The notes: a model not told the origin generated them from the letters alone. DNA of 64,000 bases from Agapetus fuscipes (GCA_951799405.1 OX637332.1:16001001-16065000), one strand, 5' to 3'; positions 50,601-57,466 are shown, counted from the stretch's first letter. Program-made: numbers and translations.

Positions 50601-53600
50601 CCTTATGCCAACCACTTCAGTTGAAATGATTATTTACCAGCTCCCGGGGGTTCCTTTTGAGGGGGCTGTTATGTCGCGAATCGGGGAAAAGAATCACTTG
50701 TGTAGTAAAAAGAATAGATTATAAGAGACCTAGTCTGGCTATCTTATACAGAACTGAAAAGATAAGTTTACAACTGTAGTGTGTGAAGAATTGAGTGAGT
50801 ATAAACAAGTGAAATAAATAAGTGAACCAATAAGTGAGTTGATCTAGAGAAGATAAAAAATTCATAGAAATAGAAAATACAAGGATACACTAACCATTGC
50901 ACATATGTTTGATGTAGCTATCATTGTTCACTGTTGTATCAAAATTGGCCATCAGAGGAGCTATATATTGGGTGGCAGCAATCCAATTGTGCAAGTATTC
51001 TCCAATGTAAATGAATCCGCCAGTTGCCACAGTCACATTTTTCACATAATACCCGTAGAATGGGAAGTCAAACATTAGGCGAACAGTCTGTAACATTTGA
51101 AAAATATACAATACAACAAAAAAATACAGAATGTAAGTTCTTTGAAAACATGCCCCTACATAAAAATAACTCTCAAGGATGTGTATATCATATGAATCAT
51201 GTAGAGCCAAAGAAGCAGATGCGTGCATAGGGTATAGGCAAATACATTTCAGAATAAATATTTTCTCCCATTCCTTTACAATAACTTATTTGAAATTGAC
51301 TAAAGCGCTAACGATGGCTCTAATCAAACTTAAATTTTGAATTTTAAATCTCAATATCAAGTTTAAATGTATTTTTTACCATATATTGCCAAATTATTTG
51401 GCACATGTGCCTGTATGGAATACATGGCCCTGCAAAAAAGGAAATCTGGATTTTTTTGCCAATGTTATTTATTTCACAAAGAGAATTACACTTTCAGAGT
51501 TTCTTGAAACTCAACACATTTTTTAAACAAACCCCACACTGTTGTCTTTAATTCTATATGACTCATATCTCCATTAAGATAATTTTTCTAAAAAAACCTT
51601 TGTACTTGAGATGTTTGTTATATTGACAAGTCCTCTTATTTAGTCTAAGAATTGTGTTATCATTGAGTCACAAGAATAACTTTAAATATTTACTTTTGTG
51701 ACTATATACATATTTTTTGACTATCACTTTCATTCTTAGTAAAAAGTTTTTTTTATGAATTAAAAGAGGATCTGTATTATAATGGAATTTTAATTTGAGA
51801 GCATTTTATTTTTTAACTCAAATAAAAAAGTACCTTAGCTCTCCTGTATGAGTGACTTAATAAATTGTTGACTTGAACAGAGCTGATATTTTCAATGCTT
51901 TGCCAATAGTTGTCAAATGCTTCTTTATCCACAGTAAATGAACTGTTGTAGAATTCATGAGTGTCCTGTAAAAAACCATTACAATAAAAAACAAAAATTA
52001 TTGAAACAATAACAATACTGAAAATCCCTAATAATTCACATTAGCAGATAGCCTGTCACATAAAAATAAATAAACTTTTAAACTTACATTCATTATTTTG
52101 GTGATACTGTGATCTTTGAATAGTTTATCTTGTGATTCAGAAAACTCGTCCATATCCAAGTCAGTAGCGTTGTTTCCTAACAAAGACAAATTTACATCAG
52201 AAATGTATATTTTTGTAACTGGAGGTATTTAACTAAAACAAAGTGAATATTTCTTGGCTTACATTAAAGTGAAATCGATAGGATGCTACAAAATAAACCA
52301 AACCTCACATGAACATAATCTTTGCAACTCCTGCAACCGTTTCCAGAAACCAGGGTAACTAAGCTACACATATAGTGTAACTTCTTGTCGCATTATCCCC
52401 GAAAGCGTCGCATGTGTCGAGTTGAACCTATTTATTTTTACGGGTAAGGGGGCTGGCCTCACGCCAACCACTTCAGTTGAAGTGGAGGTTTCCCAGCTCT
52501 CGAGAGGGCTGGTACTCATTTCTTGCGAAGGCTGAGTAAACCTTGTCAGTTTATTTTGGGGTTTGAATTCCTTGACCGATAGGTTGGTATGCGGCTGACC
52601 ACCCATACTGTAAAAAATGGTTCACTTTGCCAATGTCACCCCTGCTTCAGGGAAGGTCGGCAAGAGTTGCAGGGCTTATGTTCATTTGAGATTGGGTTTT
52701 TTATATTGTAGGTCCACATGCGGCATGTGTAAGCGCGAAATTATGCATGTCTGCTTGTGGGAATGCATTTAATATGAATCTCAAATTATACATATCTTTG
52801 CAGCTTAGATTTAGAAATAAACACCGAAACGGGAAATCATTTCTAACACCCTCCGTGGGATTCGAACCCGAGCTCACGGCATGTAATGCAAGCACTTTAC
52901 CAACTGAGCTATCGATTGGGTGGCATTGGCAAAAGTGAACCAAGTTGTTACAGCATGGGAGGTCAGCCTCATACCAACCTTTTAGTCACGGAATATTTAA
53001 TTGTAAAAAAAACAAATGAACATAGATCCTGCAACTGTTGTCACAAAAGTGAACATTTTTTACAGTATGGTTGGTGTAACTCATAGCAACTTATGTGTTA
53101 ACAGGGAAAAGATGATTCAAAATCAACAAATCTATTACCTTCCATCGGATCAATGGGCTCGCTAACACAAAATGAAGTTGAAGATGACGCTAAAACTCCA
53201 CACTTTTGAATCAAGATGCCAGTACCGTTTTCTCCAAGATTTTTTTGCGGCAACTTAACATTATTGCTCTCAGTGCTTGTTTTATTTGGTTTCTCAGTGG
53301 TTATTTTTTGTTTTTCTATCACTGGTGGCATCAAGTAGGTGGCTGAAATAATATCAACATTTTCCTCATGAATCTTCAATAAACATTGAAGAGATTAGAA
53401 CTTAACATGACCTATGGCATTTAAATGTTTTCAATAATTTTTTAAAAGGCTTTGGCCATGAATAAATTATTAAAAAAAAAATACATTTAAAAAAAAAAAT
53501 TAAATTCATATTATGAACTTTTACACTCCAATGCCTCTGTAACTTGGACTGTTTAAAAGAACACAAGTACCCTGGAAACAAAACATTGCATAAATACTCA

Positions 53601-56008
53601 ACCATTCCCTAAAAGGAAGATACAACATCACACCTAGTGAGTTTTTTAGTATACGCGATGTTCGAGTATGTACACAATGCTTTATACTCGAGGTTAAGTG
53701 CATAAAAATGCATCCATTACAACATCAATTCAATGTGGGAAGGTTGAGTTGAACTTCAAAACAAGAAATGTTCTAATTTCTCTTCAGGAGTTTATTCACA
53801 AGCAAGCTATGTACAGACGACGTCTTTATCGGCAAGTTGTAAGCTGGGTTAATAACAACCTCGGTCAAATAATTCAGGTTCTAATTAACAGTCAAACAGC
53901 ATTTAAACTGAAGTAACAATAGCAAAAGAAATTAACCTAGAATATTACTAAATAAGTATTATTTACTTTGAATAGGTGGCATTGAAGTGGTTGAAGTATT
54001 TCCCGTAGCATTGTTTGCCTCTGTTAAAACTTTGACATTTAGTGTACTATTTTCCAATGGCAAGTTCCTTTTTACTCTAGGACAATTCAACAGAGATATG
54101 TGTCCTATGTTACCAAACGAATTTTCAGGTCTGTATTCAGGTACATTGCAGCTGGGATCATCTAAAAGAAAGATATATTTTAAAAACATCTCACCTTGGC
54201 TACAAAAATTCTGAATCACATACAAGTTCTATTATTGGCATTGCCCTATTGACTTAGGTTTTTGAAAACTACTGTTAACATTTATAGGATGTTATAAAAA
54301 GCAATAAGCAACGGAGTCGTAACACTTTCATCAGATATTCAAAATTAGATCTTTTCTTCGCAGGCAAGTGTAACAGTTACATCTGCGTAACTAGGGTCCT
54401 TAGCAATCAACAACAAAATATTTATATAAATATCAGTATGAACCTCCAAACTTACACATCACTTAGCCTTCGCCCTAGCATTCCAAACGTGTAATGTCAC
54501 AACTTTTTTGTCTATGTCGAATGTGCAGACCCCATTGGATACGAGTTGGATTGACTTCCCTTCAACCTCTTTTGGTACAGTTTTTTCATCAAATATTGCA
54601 TTGAAAATAATTAAGTCATATACGTAGCATCAATTTGCATGCGGTGTAGTGCTTTAATACTTCATAGAATTGAAGCATGTTCCAATTTATATCATTGTTT
54701 ATGTTATACATTTCCTTAATAAGACTCACCTTACAGATTTAATTAACTGTCTAACCAGTTGTATTATCTCAAAAGATACAACATTTTATTCTACAAAGTT
54801 AAGAATGAAAATGTATGCATTAATCATGCATTCTTTATTTCTTTCTTGGGATTGAAATACAATCTTTTCATTGATTAAACAATAATATGAAATTTATTAA
54901 AATTGTTTACTTTCAAATTTGCCATCTTGTTATTTTTTTATAATTTACAAAATTATTAAGCCGTGATAATTTTTTGTACACGCTCTTCACTTATAGACAG
55001 AATGTACCTAATTAAATATAATTTTTTCCTGTTTGTTTTTTTTTTATTTTTCCTACAAAATCAAGAGATTTAGTTGCATCTTTTTCCTTTAGGTACACAT
55101 AATGCAACGCACCTAAGCTGCACATATTATGCAACTTCTTATAGCATTGTCTCCAAAAAGGTTGCATGCGGCAGGGGGAAGCAATTTATTTTCATATGTA
55201 GGTAAGGGGGCCATCTTTCCGCCAACTACTTCACTTAAAGTCGGAATTTCCCAACTCAACAGATGAGGGAGCTGAGCTGGTTCTCATTTCTTGAGAAGGC
55301 TGTGCTTAAACTGGCTTTGAACGCTGGCTTTAAATACAAGGGTTCAACAAACTGACTTTTCGATCAGACTGACACAACCAAAAAGTCAGTTTTGTAAAAA
55401 TATTATGGGGAATATTTCACATGCAATTTATTTCGTAAAGAATTTCAAATTAATTTGTGGGGCCTAAACAATCGCTTCTACAGAAGCCTGAGATTCAATT
55501 TCCTGTAAAAAGTGACAAAACTATCGAATTTCAAAGTCTGCAGAACAGATTATGCAAATAAACGGTGAAGCGGAGCATTGTAACAACCTGTTTGAAATGT
55601 TTCGTAACGATAATTATCATTGAAATCATTGTTTGCAATATGATTATCATAATAATTTATGTGTTTTACCCTGATTTTTAAAGTATGTAACTTCTGGAAA
55701 CACAATCTGAGTTATCGTAGATTAAACCAAGTGTCAAGTTGGAATAATTTATAACAGTTATAATAATTATCGGTAAAATATTAGCACGCAATGCAGGCAG
55801 TATTTTCTTTTGAAACAAGTACCCGATGTGTAAAATTGTAGTTGAATGCTACGAAGTGTAGTGGTTAGGAAATAAATACGGAGCAAGAGTTTTACATAAA
55901 AACAAACAAAAAGTTTTCTACAATACCTTGATATGAAATTGTTATTAAACTGCACAACAACAGAATAAGAATATTTGGAAAAAATTCGGCAAACTGTACA
56001 GCAGCCAT
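23605..56008 (-). CDS. Plexin domain-containing protein, PLXDC/TEM7 type
   Basis: A single-pass membrane glycoprotein gene of the PLXDC1/PLXDC2 family, assembled from eleven exons: 55927-56008, 53967-54161, 53139-53342, 52088-52176, 51834-51965, 50895-51087, 45801-46007, 41121-41275, 40573-40645, 40245-40334 and 23910-24064. All junctions are GT-AG and phases close exactly, giving 525 codons. Residues 1-27 form a signal peptide; about 190-367 is the conserved extracellular region (FDFPFYGYYVKNVTVATGGF, APLMANFDTTV, HPVKVGLSDAF); about 401-446 is a PSI cysteine cluster (TCQQYNSCSSC, CSWCPNVQRC); about 489-511 is the transmembrane helix, followed by YAFRNPHTNSGQLLIK. Many N-glycosylation sites occur. 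Human relatives are about 500-530 residues. The family acts as a cell-surface receptor or adhesion protein; ligand use in insects is not shown here. The 3' end is uncertain. Confidence 0.9.
23910..24064 (-). CDS. PLXDC exon 11 (transmembrane)
   Basis: 155 bp. VEKQLDSEHKDTGSMST precedes a hydrophobic helix (IGIVLSTIIIVGAIGSWF) and the cytoplasmic YAFRNPHTNSGQLLIK, matching the juxtamembrane sequence of the family. Donor GTATGT in phase 0. Confidence 0.92.
24104..24472 (+). repeat. 5'-truncated non-LTR copy, 3' UTR and tail
   Basis: It begins with the GGCGGCTAGGG 3' UTR segment shared with 56485 and 59303, continues into the tail from CTTGACTTATATG, and resumes at 27203-27250 (CTTTGCAGCTTAGATTAGATT) after a GAT repeat block and the LTR element. 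Confidence 0.75.
24469..24586. repeat. (GAT)n plus ~100-bp unclassified block
   Basis: A GATGATGAT microsatellite is followed by GTATAGCGCCGTTTCG...AAGGGCGCTTTCAGG, with an imperfect inverted AGCGCC/GGCGCT pair. It is flanked by the broken non-LTR tail and could be a small element that inserted before the LTR element. Confidence 0.4.
24587..24848 (-). repeat. 3' LTR
   Basis: 262 bp. On the minus strand it starts TGTAACGAGAT and ends CCTCACA. Confidence 0.85.
25498..26454 (-). CDS. Gag fused to integrase C-terminus, 318 aa
   Basis: The single intact frame of the LTR element. Residues about 25-190 form a retrotransposon Gag capsid domain (LKISFNGESEPNEFIIRLEE, DFPLTWYRAINCEFDWKIFK, FLQQFEKYDFQRN). 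Residues about 210-318 resemble the C-terminal part of a Ty3/gypsy integrase (YYNKGRSNRVYDQGDIVWRK, KLAPKFVKARIEKKVSKIVY, INKYHIKDIIKLD). There is no zinc knuckle, protease, RT or integrase catalytic core. The join is in frame and the LTRs are nearly identical, so this deleted form may itself have been copied in trans. The frame is very AT-rich. Confidence 0.7.
   Translation of the reverse strand: MMKSKKINNKKDLESNTMESINFDPLKLKISFNGESEPNEFIIRLEELAKVYKLKLDYLVECMPIFLTDFPLTWYRAINCEFDWKIFKTKFLQQFEKYDFQRNLKLEILNMVQGHDNASVYILKVKSKNNLLNKRMHDKELMDIIIHGLSEKYATLLTTSEIKNTEELSTICSKFESFIKFNECKNLNVLNGEIHGEIVNDEIESKEELDKYRDMHKDKMKELNTLYKIVTENLWDAYNKNANYYNKGRSNRVYDQGDIVWRKNFIQSNAGKYFCTKLAPKFVKARIEKKVSKIVYVLKDIDTNVINKYHIKDIIKLD
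26937..27198 (-). repeat. 5' LTR
   Basis: 262 bp, essentially the same sequence as 24587-24848 in direct orientation. The primer-binding site follows 2-3 bases inside. Confidence 0.85.
27203..27250 (+). repeat. End of the non-LTR tail split by the LTR element
   Basis: ATATATCTTTGCAGCTTAGA and a TTAGA repeat close the copy begun at 24104. Confidence 0.6.
27471..27624. repeat. Perfect 47-bp inverted repeat with 60-base loop
   Basis: 27471-27517 (from ATTGAAATGGTAAAACATGG) is the exact reverse complement of 27578-27624. The loop contains a tandem ATGTTTTTAAAA motif. Perfect arms imply recent origin or gene conversion. The transcript of the surrounding PLXDC intron would form a 47-bp duplex. 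Confidence 0.9.
27630..28480. other. Non-coding intronic stretch
   Basis: No coding signal. Two related motifs, CATGGGGATATTTCTTCCGATCC-like near 27953 and 28080, may be a diverged local duplication. The part around 27870-28110 is richer in GC than its flanks. Confidence 0.35.
28878..30160 (-). pseudogene. Non-LTR reverse transcriptase with C-terminal domain
   Basis: RT motifs in order: FVDLEKAFDSVDR (motif A), VYKGVRQGCVMSPWLFNI (motif B), and VSVLLYADEGVLVSDS at the place of the catalytic YADD box, where the second Asp is Glu. Downstream are MYGSEAWTVSESEISKVHTV and LRWFGHLERMNEERLTKKVY, the usual C-terminal signature, ending RLICNADL. A stop after VDRGM (near 29945) and a frameshift near 29230 break the frame. 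The clade (RTE-, CR1- or Jockey-like) cannot be settled by eye. Confidence 0.8.
30161..30724 (-). pseudogene. Non-LTR endonuclease domain, partial
   Basis: IVGSRTIIDYICVDERLRGA followed by GPEIGSDHYLLCAKI is the C-terminal part of an exonuclease-endonuclease-phosphatase fold, with the SDH catalytic motif. Upstream, GRGVVNDNGRHLIALCAEH belongs to the same domain in another frame. The element's 5' truncation at 30724 removed the rest. Confidence 0.7.
31915..32128 (-). repeat. Non-LTR tail in composite repeat B
   Basis: Counterpart of 9190-9453, shortened by a deletion of about 60 bp near 32085. Confidence 0.7.
32129..32250 (+). repeat. 5S-type SINE body in composite repeat B
   Basis: Same block as 9454-9565, around CTCTTGAGATGTGATTCACAC. 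Confidence 0.55.
32979..33303 (-). mobile_element. tRNA-derived SINE, full-length copy
   Basis: On the minus strand it starts with a tRNA-like head: A box TAGCTCAGTTGGTAGAG and, about 35 bases on, B box GGTTCGAA. These form the internal RNA polymerase III promoter. The body contains a CCTTACGCCAACCACTTCAG segment, and the 3' end is near TGTAGCTTAGTTGCG. It lacks a paired acceptor stem and is repeated elsewhere in the window, so it is a SINE and not a tRNA gene. Confidence 0.8.
33304..34045. other. Non-coding intronic stretch
   Basis: No coding signal or recognised repeat. Confidence 0.35.
34046..34375 (+). mobile_element. 5S rRNA-derived SINE
   Basis: 34046-34160 closely resembles 5S rRNA. 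It retains the internal control elements, including GATCACCGAAGTTAAGCAAC and GTACTTGGATGGGTTACCGC, and ends at GGAGCACG. It then runs into a body (34240-34375) that is found without the head at 9454, 15868 and 32129. A 5S head joined to a repeated body is the structure of SINE3-type elements. There is no 5S tandem array here and the end departs from 5S, so it is not a functional rRNA gene. Confidence 0.7.
34376..34857. other. Non-coding stretch with a B-box-like motif
   Basis: GGTTCGAATCCCGCG at 34383-34397 resembles a polymerase III B box, but no A box precedes it at tRNA spacing. The remainder shows nothing recognisable. Confidence 0.3.
35258..36200 (-). CDS. DIRS tyrosine recombinase, copy C
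   Basis: The real recombinase begins near LNTYKPAWQRWCRWILAN (about 36150) and ends with LFQPVNIK and the stop at 35258. It shows a SAM-like core-binding N-terminal region, the first arginine in LLLLSSGRRVHNLTLLN, GSTRSAVAS in place of the usual H-x-x-R, and the candidate Tyr nucleophile in TFRKYYQKEM. The domain is uninterrupted. The same frame stays open upstream to 37063, but that stretch is the wrong phase of RNase H. A one-base difference near 36150 separates it from the RNase H frame, whereas copy B has both in one frame. Confidence 0.8.
36160..37179 (-). pseudogene. DIRS RNase H region, copy C
   Basis: TTDASDLAWGATLDD, then LFAVFATLQRTAHDL, SEILVQSDNKTVVAYIRK and PGRYGDADHLSRGRSPPEW are RNase H landmarks. 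VPDIDLFVSTTAHLSS and SRHWLYNVGRIFPPPNLIPR follow, the linker seen between RNase H and recombinase in DIRS elements. A stop or frameshift near 36913 splits it in two. Confidence 0.75.
37199..38049 (-). pseudogene. DIRS reverse transcriptase, copy C
   Basis: Two overlapping frames make up RT. The N-terminal part (37690-38049) has MDSQIKEMTEFGIIEAAESS and SDRSSRMIFNLKSLN. The catalytic part (37199-37690) has [15 protein letters not shown] (motif A), [12 protein letters not shown] (motif B), and [15 protein letters not shown] with an intact YLDD box, followed by LEYLGIVRD. One frameshift near 37690 separates them, and a second near 37195 separates RT from RNase H. Confidence 0.82.
38075..39204 (-). 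pseudogene. DIRS Gag, copy C
   Basis: It starts MSCDNNKGKPLTEISQ at 39204. A Ser/Arg segment (SESGSPPRRQKRLRVVLDPR) and an acidic stretch follow. A TGA at 38770 (after ENWA) and a frameshift near 38690 interrupt it. The rest (38075-38689) contains FAAMSHALLIQKKEFQSGLQ and ends in a basic tail. No zinc knuckle is visible. Identity rests on position and on the shared start with copy B. Confidence 0.7.
39208..39545 (+). mobile_element. 5'-truncated non-LTR insertion in DIRS leader
   Basis: 338 bp comprising the end of the 3' UTR and the dispersed tail, the same as at the 3' end of the 28499-30724 element. Flanked by ATAAC (39203-39207 and 39546-39550). The empty site is visible in copy B at about 5540-5550, which confirms the boundaries. 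Confidence 0.88.
40245..40334 (-). CDS. PLXDC exon 10
   Basis: 90 bp, SCESTKASELSECPDMK to VKMHS, a stalk before the membrane. It is followed by a 16-kb intron. Confidence 0.88.
40573..40645 (-). CDS. PLXDC exon 9
   Basis: 73 bp coding CSWCPNVQRCSQGYDRQRQ and EWIVN, the second half of the PSI domain. Strong donor GTAAGT. Confidence 0.92.
40646..41120. other. PLXDC intron
   Basis: Short intron without recognised features. Confidence 0.5.
41121..41275 (-). CDS. PLXDC exon 8
   Basis: 155 bp. TVVRQKTIFEYHKVDF leads into the first half of the PSI domain, LPTCQQYNSCSSCVQHH. Acceptor TTTTAG, donor GTAATT. Confidence 0.92.
41276..42342. other. Intronic DNA, no features
   Basis: AT-rich, no coding signal or repeat recognised. 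Confidence 0.4.
42343..43833 (-). mobile_element. piggyBac-like relic
   Basis: Flanked by TTAA at both sides (42339-42342 and 43834-43837), with 7-bp ends CCTTCCC...GGGAAGG. Each end has a subterminal palindrome (GTGTAGTGACTACAC left, GTGTAGGCAGTACAC right). On the minus strand, RELSLELAKPNIIRRKN (about 43150-43200) and CLICQKNCV (about 42900-42940) resemble the end of a piggyBac transposase and its cysteine-rich C-terminus, separated by stops. TTAA targeting is specific to this superfamily and a few others. Confidence 0.55.
43874..44754 (-). mobile_element. hAT element, internally deleted
   Basis: 881 bp with inverted ends TAGGGAATGCAATC and GATTGCATTCCCTA, flanked by the perfect 8-bp duplication GTTGCAAC (43866-43873 and 44755-44762). 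Subterminal regions are packed with GAGATCTCG and GCGAGATC motifs, likely transposase-binding sites. It retains only the end of a transposase. Confidence 0.88.
44223..44666 (-). pseudogene. hAT transposase C-terminal remnant
   Basis: The frame 44223-44438 carries YDSLVTIVPTSVESERALSS AGYV-type residues, the hallmark of the hAT C-terminal dimerisation domain (P-T-S-x-x-x-E-R-x-x-S). A second fragment (44478-44666) continues upstream in another frame. Zinc finger and catalytic domains are missing. Confidence 0.75.
44846..45134. mobile_element. TTAA-flanked MITE
   Basis: 289 bp with inverted ends CACGTTCGCGG and CCGCGAACGTG, flanked by TTAA on both sides (44842-44845 and 45135-45138). Fits a piggyBac-type MITE; Kolobok also uses TTAA. 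Non-coding. Confidence 0.7.
45265..45635 (-). repeat. Solo LTR of a gypsy family
   Basis: 371 bp with TGTTATGTAAAT at the minus-strand start and CGTAACA at the end, related to the 60367-60842 LTR (shared GTGAAGCGTC-like and GTCTAGC segments, TATATAAG box). Flanked by ATAC on both sides (45261-45264 and 45636-45639). A lone LTR with an intact duplication marks LTR-LTR recombination. Confidence 0.75.
45801..46007 (-). CDS. PLXDC exon 7
   Basis: 207 bp with SSFTVVWENVFLQEN, LYANGDIVFAYKTIP and HPVKVGLSDAFIVD. Acceptor TTACAG, donor GTAAGT. Confidence 0.92.
46031..47822 (+). mobile_element. Helitron, non-autonomous
   Basis: 1792 bp starting TCTTATATATAAAA and ending CTAG, inserted exactly between A (46030) and T (47823), the Helitron target. 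Eight bases before the end is a hairpin ACCGTGC-GAGA-GCGCGGT (47793-47810). These three signs together define a Helitron. No Rep/helicase is present. Internally, two diverged halves with a GGCGGCCATTTT block (near 46346 and 46954) repeat at a spacing of about 608 bp, and a (GTTT)n tract lies at 46151-46180. Confidence 0.8.
47793..47810 (+). terminator. Helitron 3' terminal hairpin
   Basis: Stem ACCG-T-GC with loop GAGA and GC-G-CGGT. It is the replication-termination structure of rolling-circle transposons, not a transcription terminator. Confidence 0.7.
47950..48134. repeat. 53-bp tandem repeat, 3.5 units
   Basis: Units start at 47950, 48003, 48056 and 48109 with GCAAAGCACATATTCAAG and a poly-T/GG block. 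It lies 130 bp beyond the Helitron end. Confidence 0.85.
48135..49785. other. AT-rich PLXDC intron
   Basis: No coding signal or recognised repeat. Confidence 0.4.
49786..50111 (-). mobile_element. tRNA-derived SINE, full-length copy
   Basis: Same structure as 32979-33303: head with TAGCTCAGTTGGTAGAG (reverse of 50091-50107) and B box GGATTTGAAT-like, body, and GTAGCTTAGTTGC end. Confidence 0.8.
50506..50665 (-). repeat. tRNA-derived SINE, partial
   Basis: Only the 3' body is present (from GTAACTTATTGCAAGGTTGT on the plus strand), ending near GGGGGCTGTTAT. Confidence 0.65.
50895..51087 (-). CDS. PLXDC exon 6
   Basis: 193 bp, starting TVRLMFDFPFYGYYVKNVTV and containing ATGGFIYIGEYLHNW and ATQYIAPLMANFD, the most diagnostic blocks of the family. 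Donor GTTAGT. Confidence 0.92.
51834..51965 (-). CDS. PLXDC exon 5
   Basis: 132 bp (44 codons), DTHEFYNSSFTV to LLSHSYRRAK. Start of the conserved extracellular region. Confidence 0.9.
52088..52176 (-). CDS. PLXDC exon 4
   Basis: 89 bp coding NNATDLDMDEFSESQDK to TKIMN. Acidic linker with an N-glycosylation site. Donor GTAAGT. Confidence 0.85.
52300..52353 (-). repeat. Non-LTR tail fragment
   Basis: Short diverged piece (CTCACATGAACATAATC, CCAGAAACCAGGG) abutting the SINE. Confidence 0.5.
52354..52918 (-). mobile_element. tRNA-derived SINE split by a non-LTR tail
   Basis: The SINE occupies 52354-52569 and 52813-52918, with its A box TAGCTCAGTTGGTAAAG and B box GGTTCGAATCC intact. The gap is filled by a plus-strand non-LTR tail, so the SINE is older than that insertion. 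Confidence 0.8.
52570..52812 (+). repeat. Non-LTR tail nested in SINE
   Basis: Starts TTGACCGATAGGTTGGTATG and ends CTTTGCAGCTTAGATTT. It breaks the SINE between GGGGTTTGAA and GAAATAAACACC. Confidence 0.8.
52925..53098 (-). repeat. Two non-LTR tail fragments
   Basis: 52925-52995 and 53020-53098 are diverged minus-strand copies of the promoter-proximal part of the tail. Confidence 0.55.
53139..53342 (-). CDS. PLXDC exon 3
   Basis: 204 bp, starting with the split Thr of TTYLMPPVIEKQKITTEK and ending SEPIDPMEG. Low-complexity Lys/Thr/Asn linker. Acceptor ATTTCAG, donor GTAATA. Confidence 0.85.
53967..54161 (-). CDS. PLXDC exon 2
   Basis: 195 bp, starting DDPSCNVPEYRPENSFGN and ending TSMPPIQ. 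Poorly conserved extracellular linker, rich in Asn and Thr. Acceptor TTTTAG, donor GTAAAT. Confidence 0.85.
54162..55089. other. PLXDC intron 1, no features
   Basis: AT-rich. No coding signal found. Confidence 0.4.
55090..55330 (-). repeat. tRNA-derived SINE, old partial copy
   Basis: Diverged body (AACTTCTTATAGCATTGTCT, TCCGCCAACTACTTCAC) without the tRNA head. Confidence 0.55.
55927..56008 (-). CDS. PLXDC exon 1 (signal peptide)
   Basis: Encodes MAAVQFAEFFPN followed by a hydrophobic run ending ITISYQ. Donor GTATTG. The start codon is the first ATG after the CRE-like site, and the junction to exon 2 (CAA G|AT GAT CCC) keeps frame. Confidence 0.9.
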
Positions 56009-56031
56009 CTTTCCGAACAACGATGTCAAAG

Positions 56032-56039
56032 TGACGTCA
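56032..56039. promoter_or_regulatory. CRE-like site upstream of PLXDC
   Basis: The palindrome TGACGTCA lies 24-31 bp upstream of the PLXDC start codon, within GTGACGTCAC. It is the consensus for CREB/ATF factors. Whether it lies upstream or downstream of the transcription start cannot be told. Confidence 0.45.
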
Positions 56040-56235
56040 CATCAAATAGTATACAAAACCTCGGCTGCCAACTTATCGAAAGTAAAAAAGGTGCTGTAAA
56101 AGGAGTGAGCTGAAGAATGCGTAGGATATTATTCAAATATATTTCGGTCACTCACAAATCGTGTATGACGGTTATTAGCAGTGAAAATATTGAGAAATAT
56201 CGAGACCCATTGATTTGCCATCATTGAATTATAAA

Positions 56236-56443
56236 GTCTAGTTCGGACAAGGCGACTATTTTAGTCGAGTAGTGAGTAATTTAGTGGTGGGCGGGGCGCT
56301 ACTCGTTTGTTAAAATAGAGTAAAATGTATCGACTCGACTAAATCATTGACTAAACTACTCGACTATTTTTTGTGGTTCGCACACGTTTAGCCACTAAAT
56401 TACTCGCTACTCGACTAAATTAGTCGCCGTGTCCAAACTAGCC
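56236..56443. mobile_element. MITE in the PLXDC 5' flank
   Basis: About 205 bp with inverted ends of about 35 bp (left CTAGTTCGGACAAGGCGACT, right, reversed, CTAGTTTGGACACGGCGACT) and repeated CGACTAAA/TTTAGTCG motifs inside. No clear target duplication. It starts about 230 bp upstream of the PLXDC ATG. Confidence 0.65.
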
Positions 56444-56479
56444 GTTGAGGAAATAATAATAATAATAATTAAGCATTGT

Positions 56480-56848
56480 GATGTTGGCGGCTAGGGGTTT
56501 TTAAATTAGTATTTGTTTTCTGATAGTTTTTGATGTCCATACATGTTATAATTTGTTGATTTTAAAAATGTAATTGGTTGTGTATGCTCTTTGACTTATA
56601 GGTTAGTATGCGGTTGACCACCCATGCTGTAGAAAATGGTTTACTTTGGCAATATCACCCCTGTTTCAGGGAAGGTCGGCAAGAGTTACAGGGTGTATGT
56701 TCATTTGAGATTCGGGTTTTTATATTGTAGAACTACATGCGGCATGTTTAAACGCGAACTTAAACATGTCTGTTTTGTGAAATGCATGTAATGTGAATCT
56801 CTAATGTCACTTATATTTTACAACTTAGATTATATTAGATTAGATTTT
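56480..56848 (+). repeat. 5'-truncated non-LTR copy
   Basis: GTTGGCGGCTAGGGG, then the 3' UTR and the tail ending in ATTAGATTAGATT. Confidence 0.75.
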
Positions 56849-56861
56849 ATCTACTTCAATC

Positions 56862-56952
56862 ATGTGAGGTTTGCAGACGACATTGTTCTGATAAGCAGTA
56901 GGAGCAAGATGCTGAAAACCATGCTTGAACAACTGCACGAAGCATCGGTTTG
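56862..56952 (+). pseudogene. Reverse transcriptase relic (FADD box)
   Basis: About 30 codons reading HVRFADDIVLISSRSKMLKT and MLEQLHEAS. This is the catalytic motif C region of a non-LTR RT from a different family, cut on its left by the inserted tail at 56480-56848. Confidence 0.6.
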
Positions 56953-57024
56953 TTATTTTTATTTCAAATACATTTCAACAGTACTTATAAAGCTCTTAAA
57001 TAAGTCTAAAAAGGCATTTTTTTT

Positions 57025-57466
57025 TTAGTGTAATTTACTAACATTTAAAAATCTTGTAATAGAGTTCCTCCCAGCGTGTTGATAGCTGTGAGGGTGCACT
57101 GTAATAAGAGTGACCTGTTGTGCACAATTAAAAAAAAATAAAATAAAAAATGTATGGGTAAATAAATGTTTATAATGAAATCTTAGTGTAGGTATATTGC
57201 ATCCTTAATTATTAATGTTTTGTAAGGATATAATTTCTAAAAATAGCCTTGTTTTTTGTTACAGAGCCGAGAGACAAAGCAAGAGGGCCAGGGGAATAAT
57301 GTACCTGAGTGTGACTTTTATACAACTTTGTTAATAAGTACTATAAGCAAACTGTAAATAAAATTTAAAAAAAAGTTTCATCTTTTCATTCTAATTTTGT
57401 TTTTTTAAATATGTTAACAATTAAAAAATAATAATATCAATAACGCTAAAAAAAAAAGCGCTACTA
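57025..57466. other. Non-coding stretch
   Basis: No feature recognised. Confidence 0.35.
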
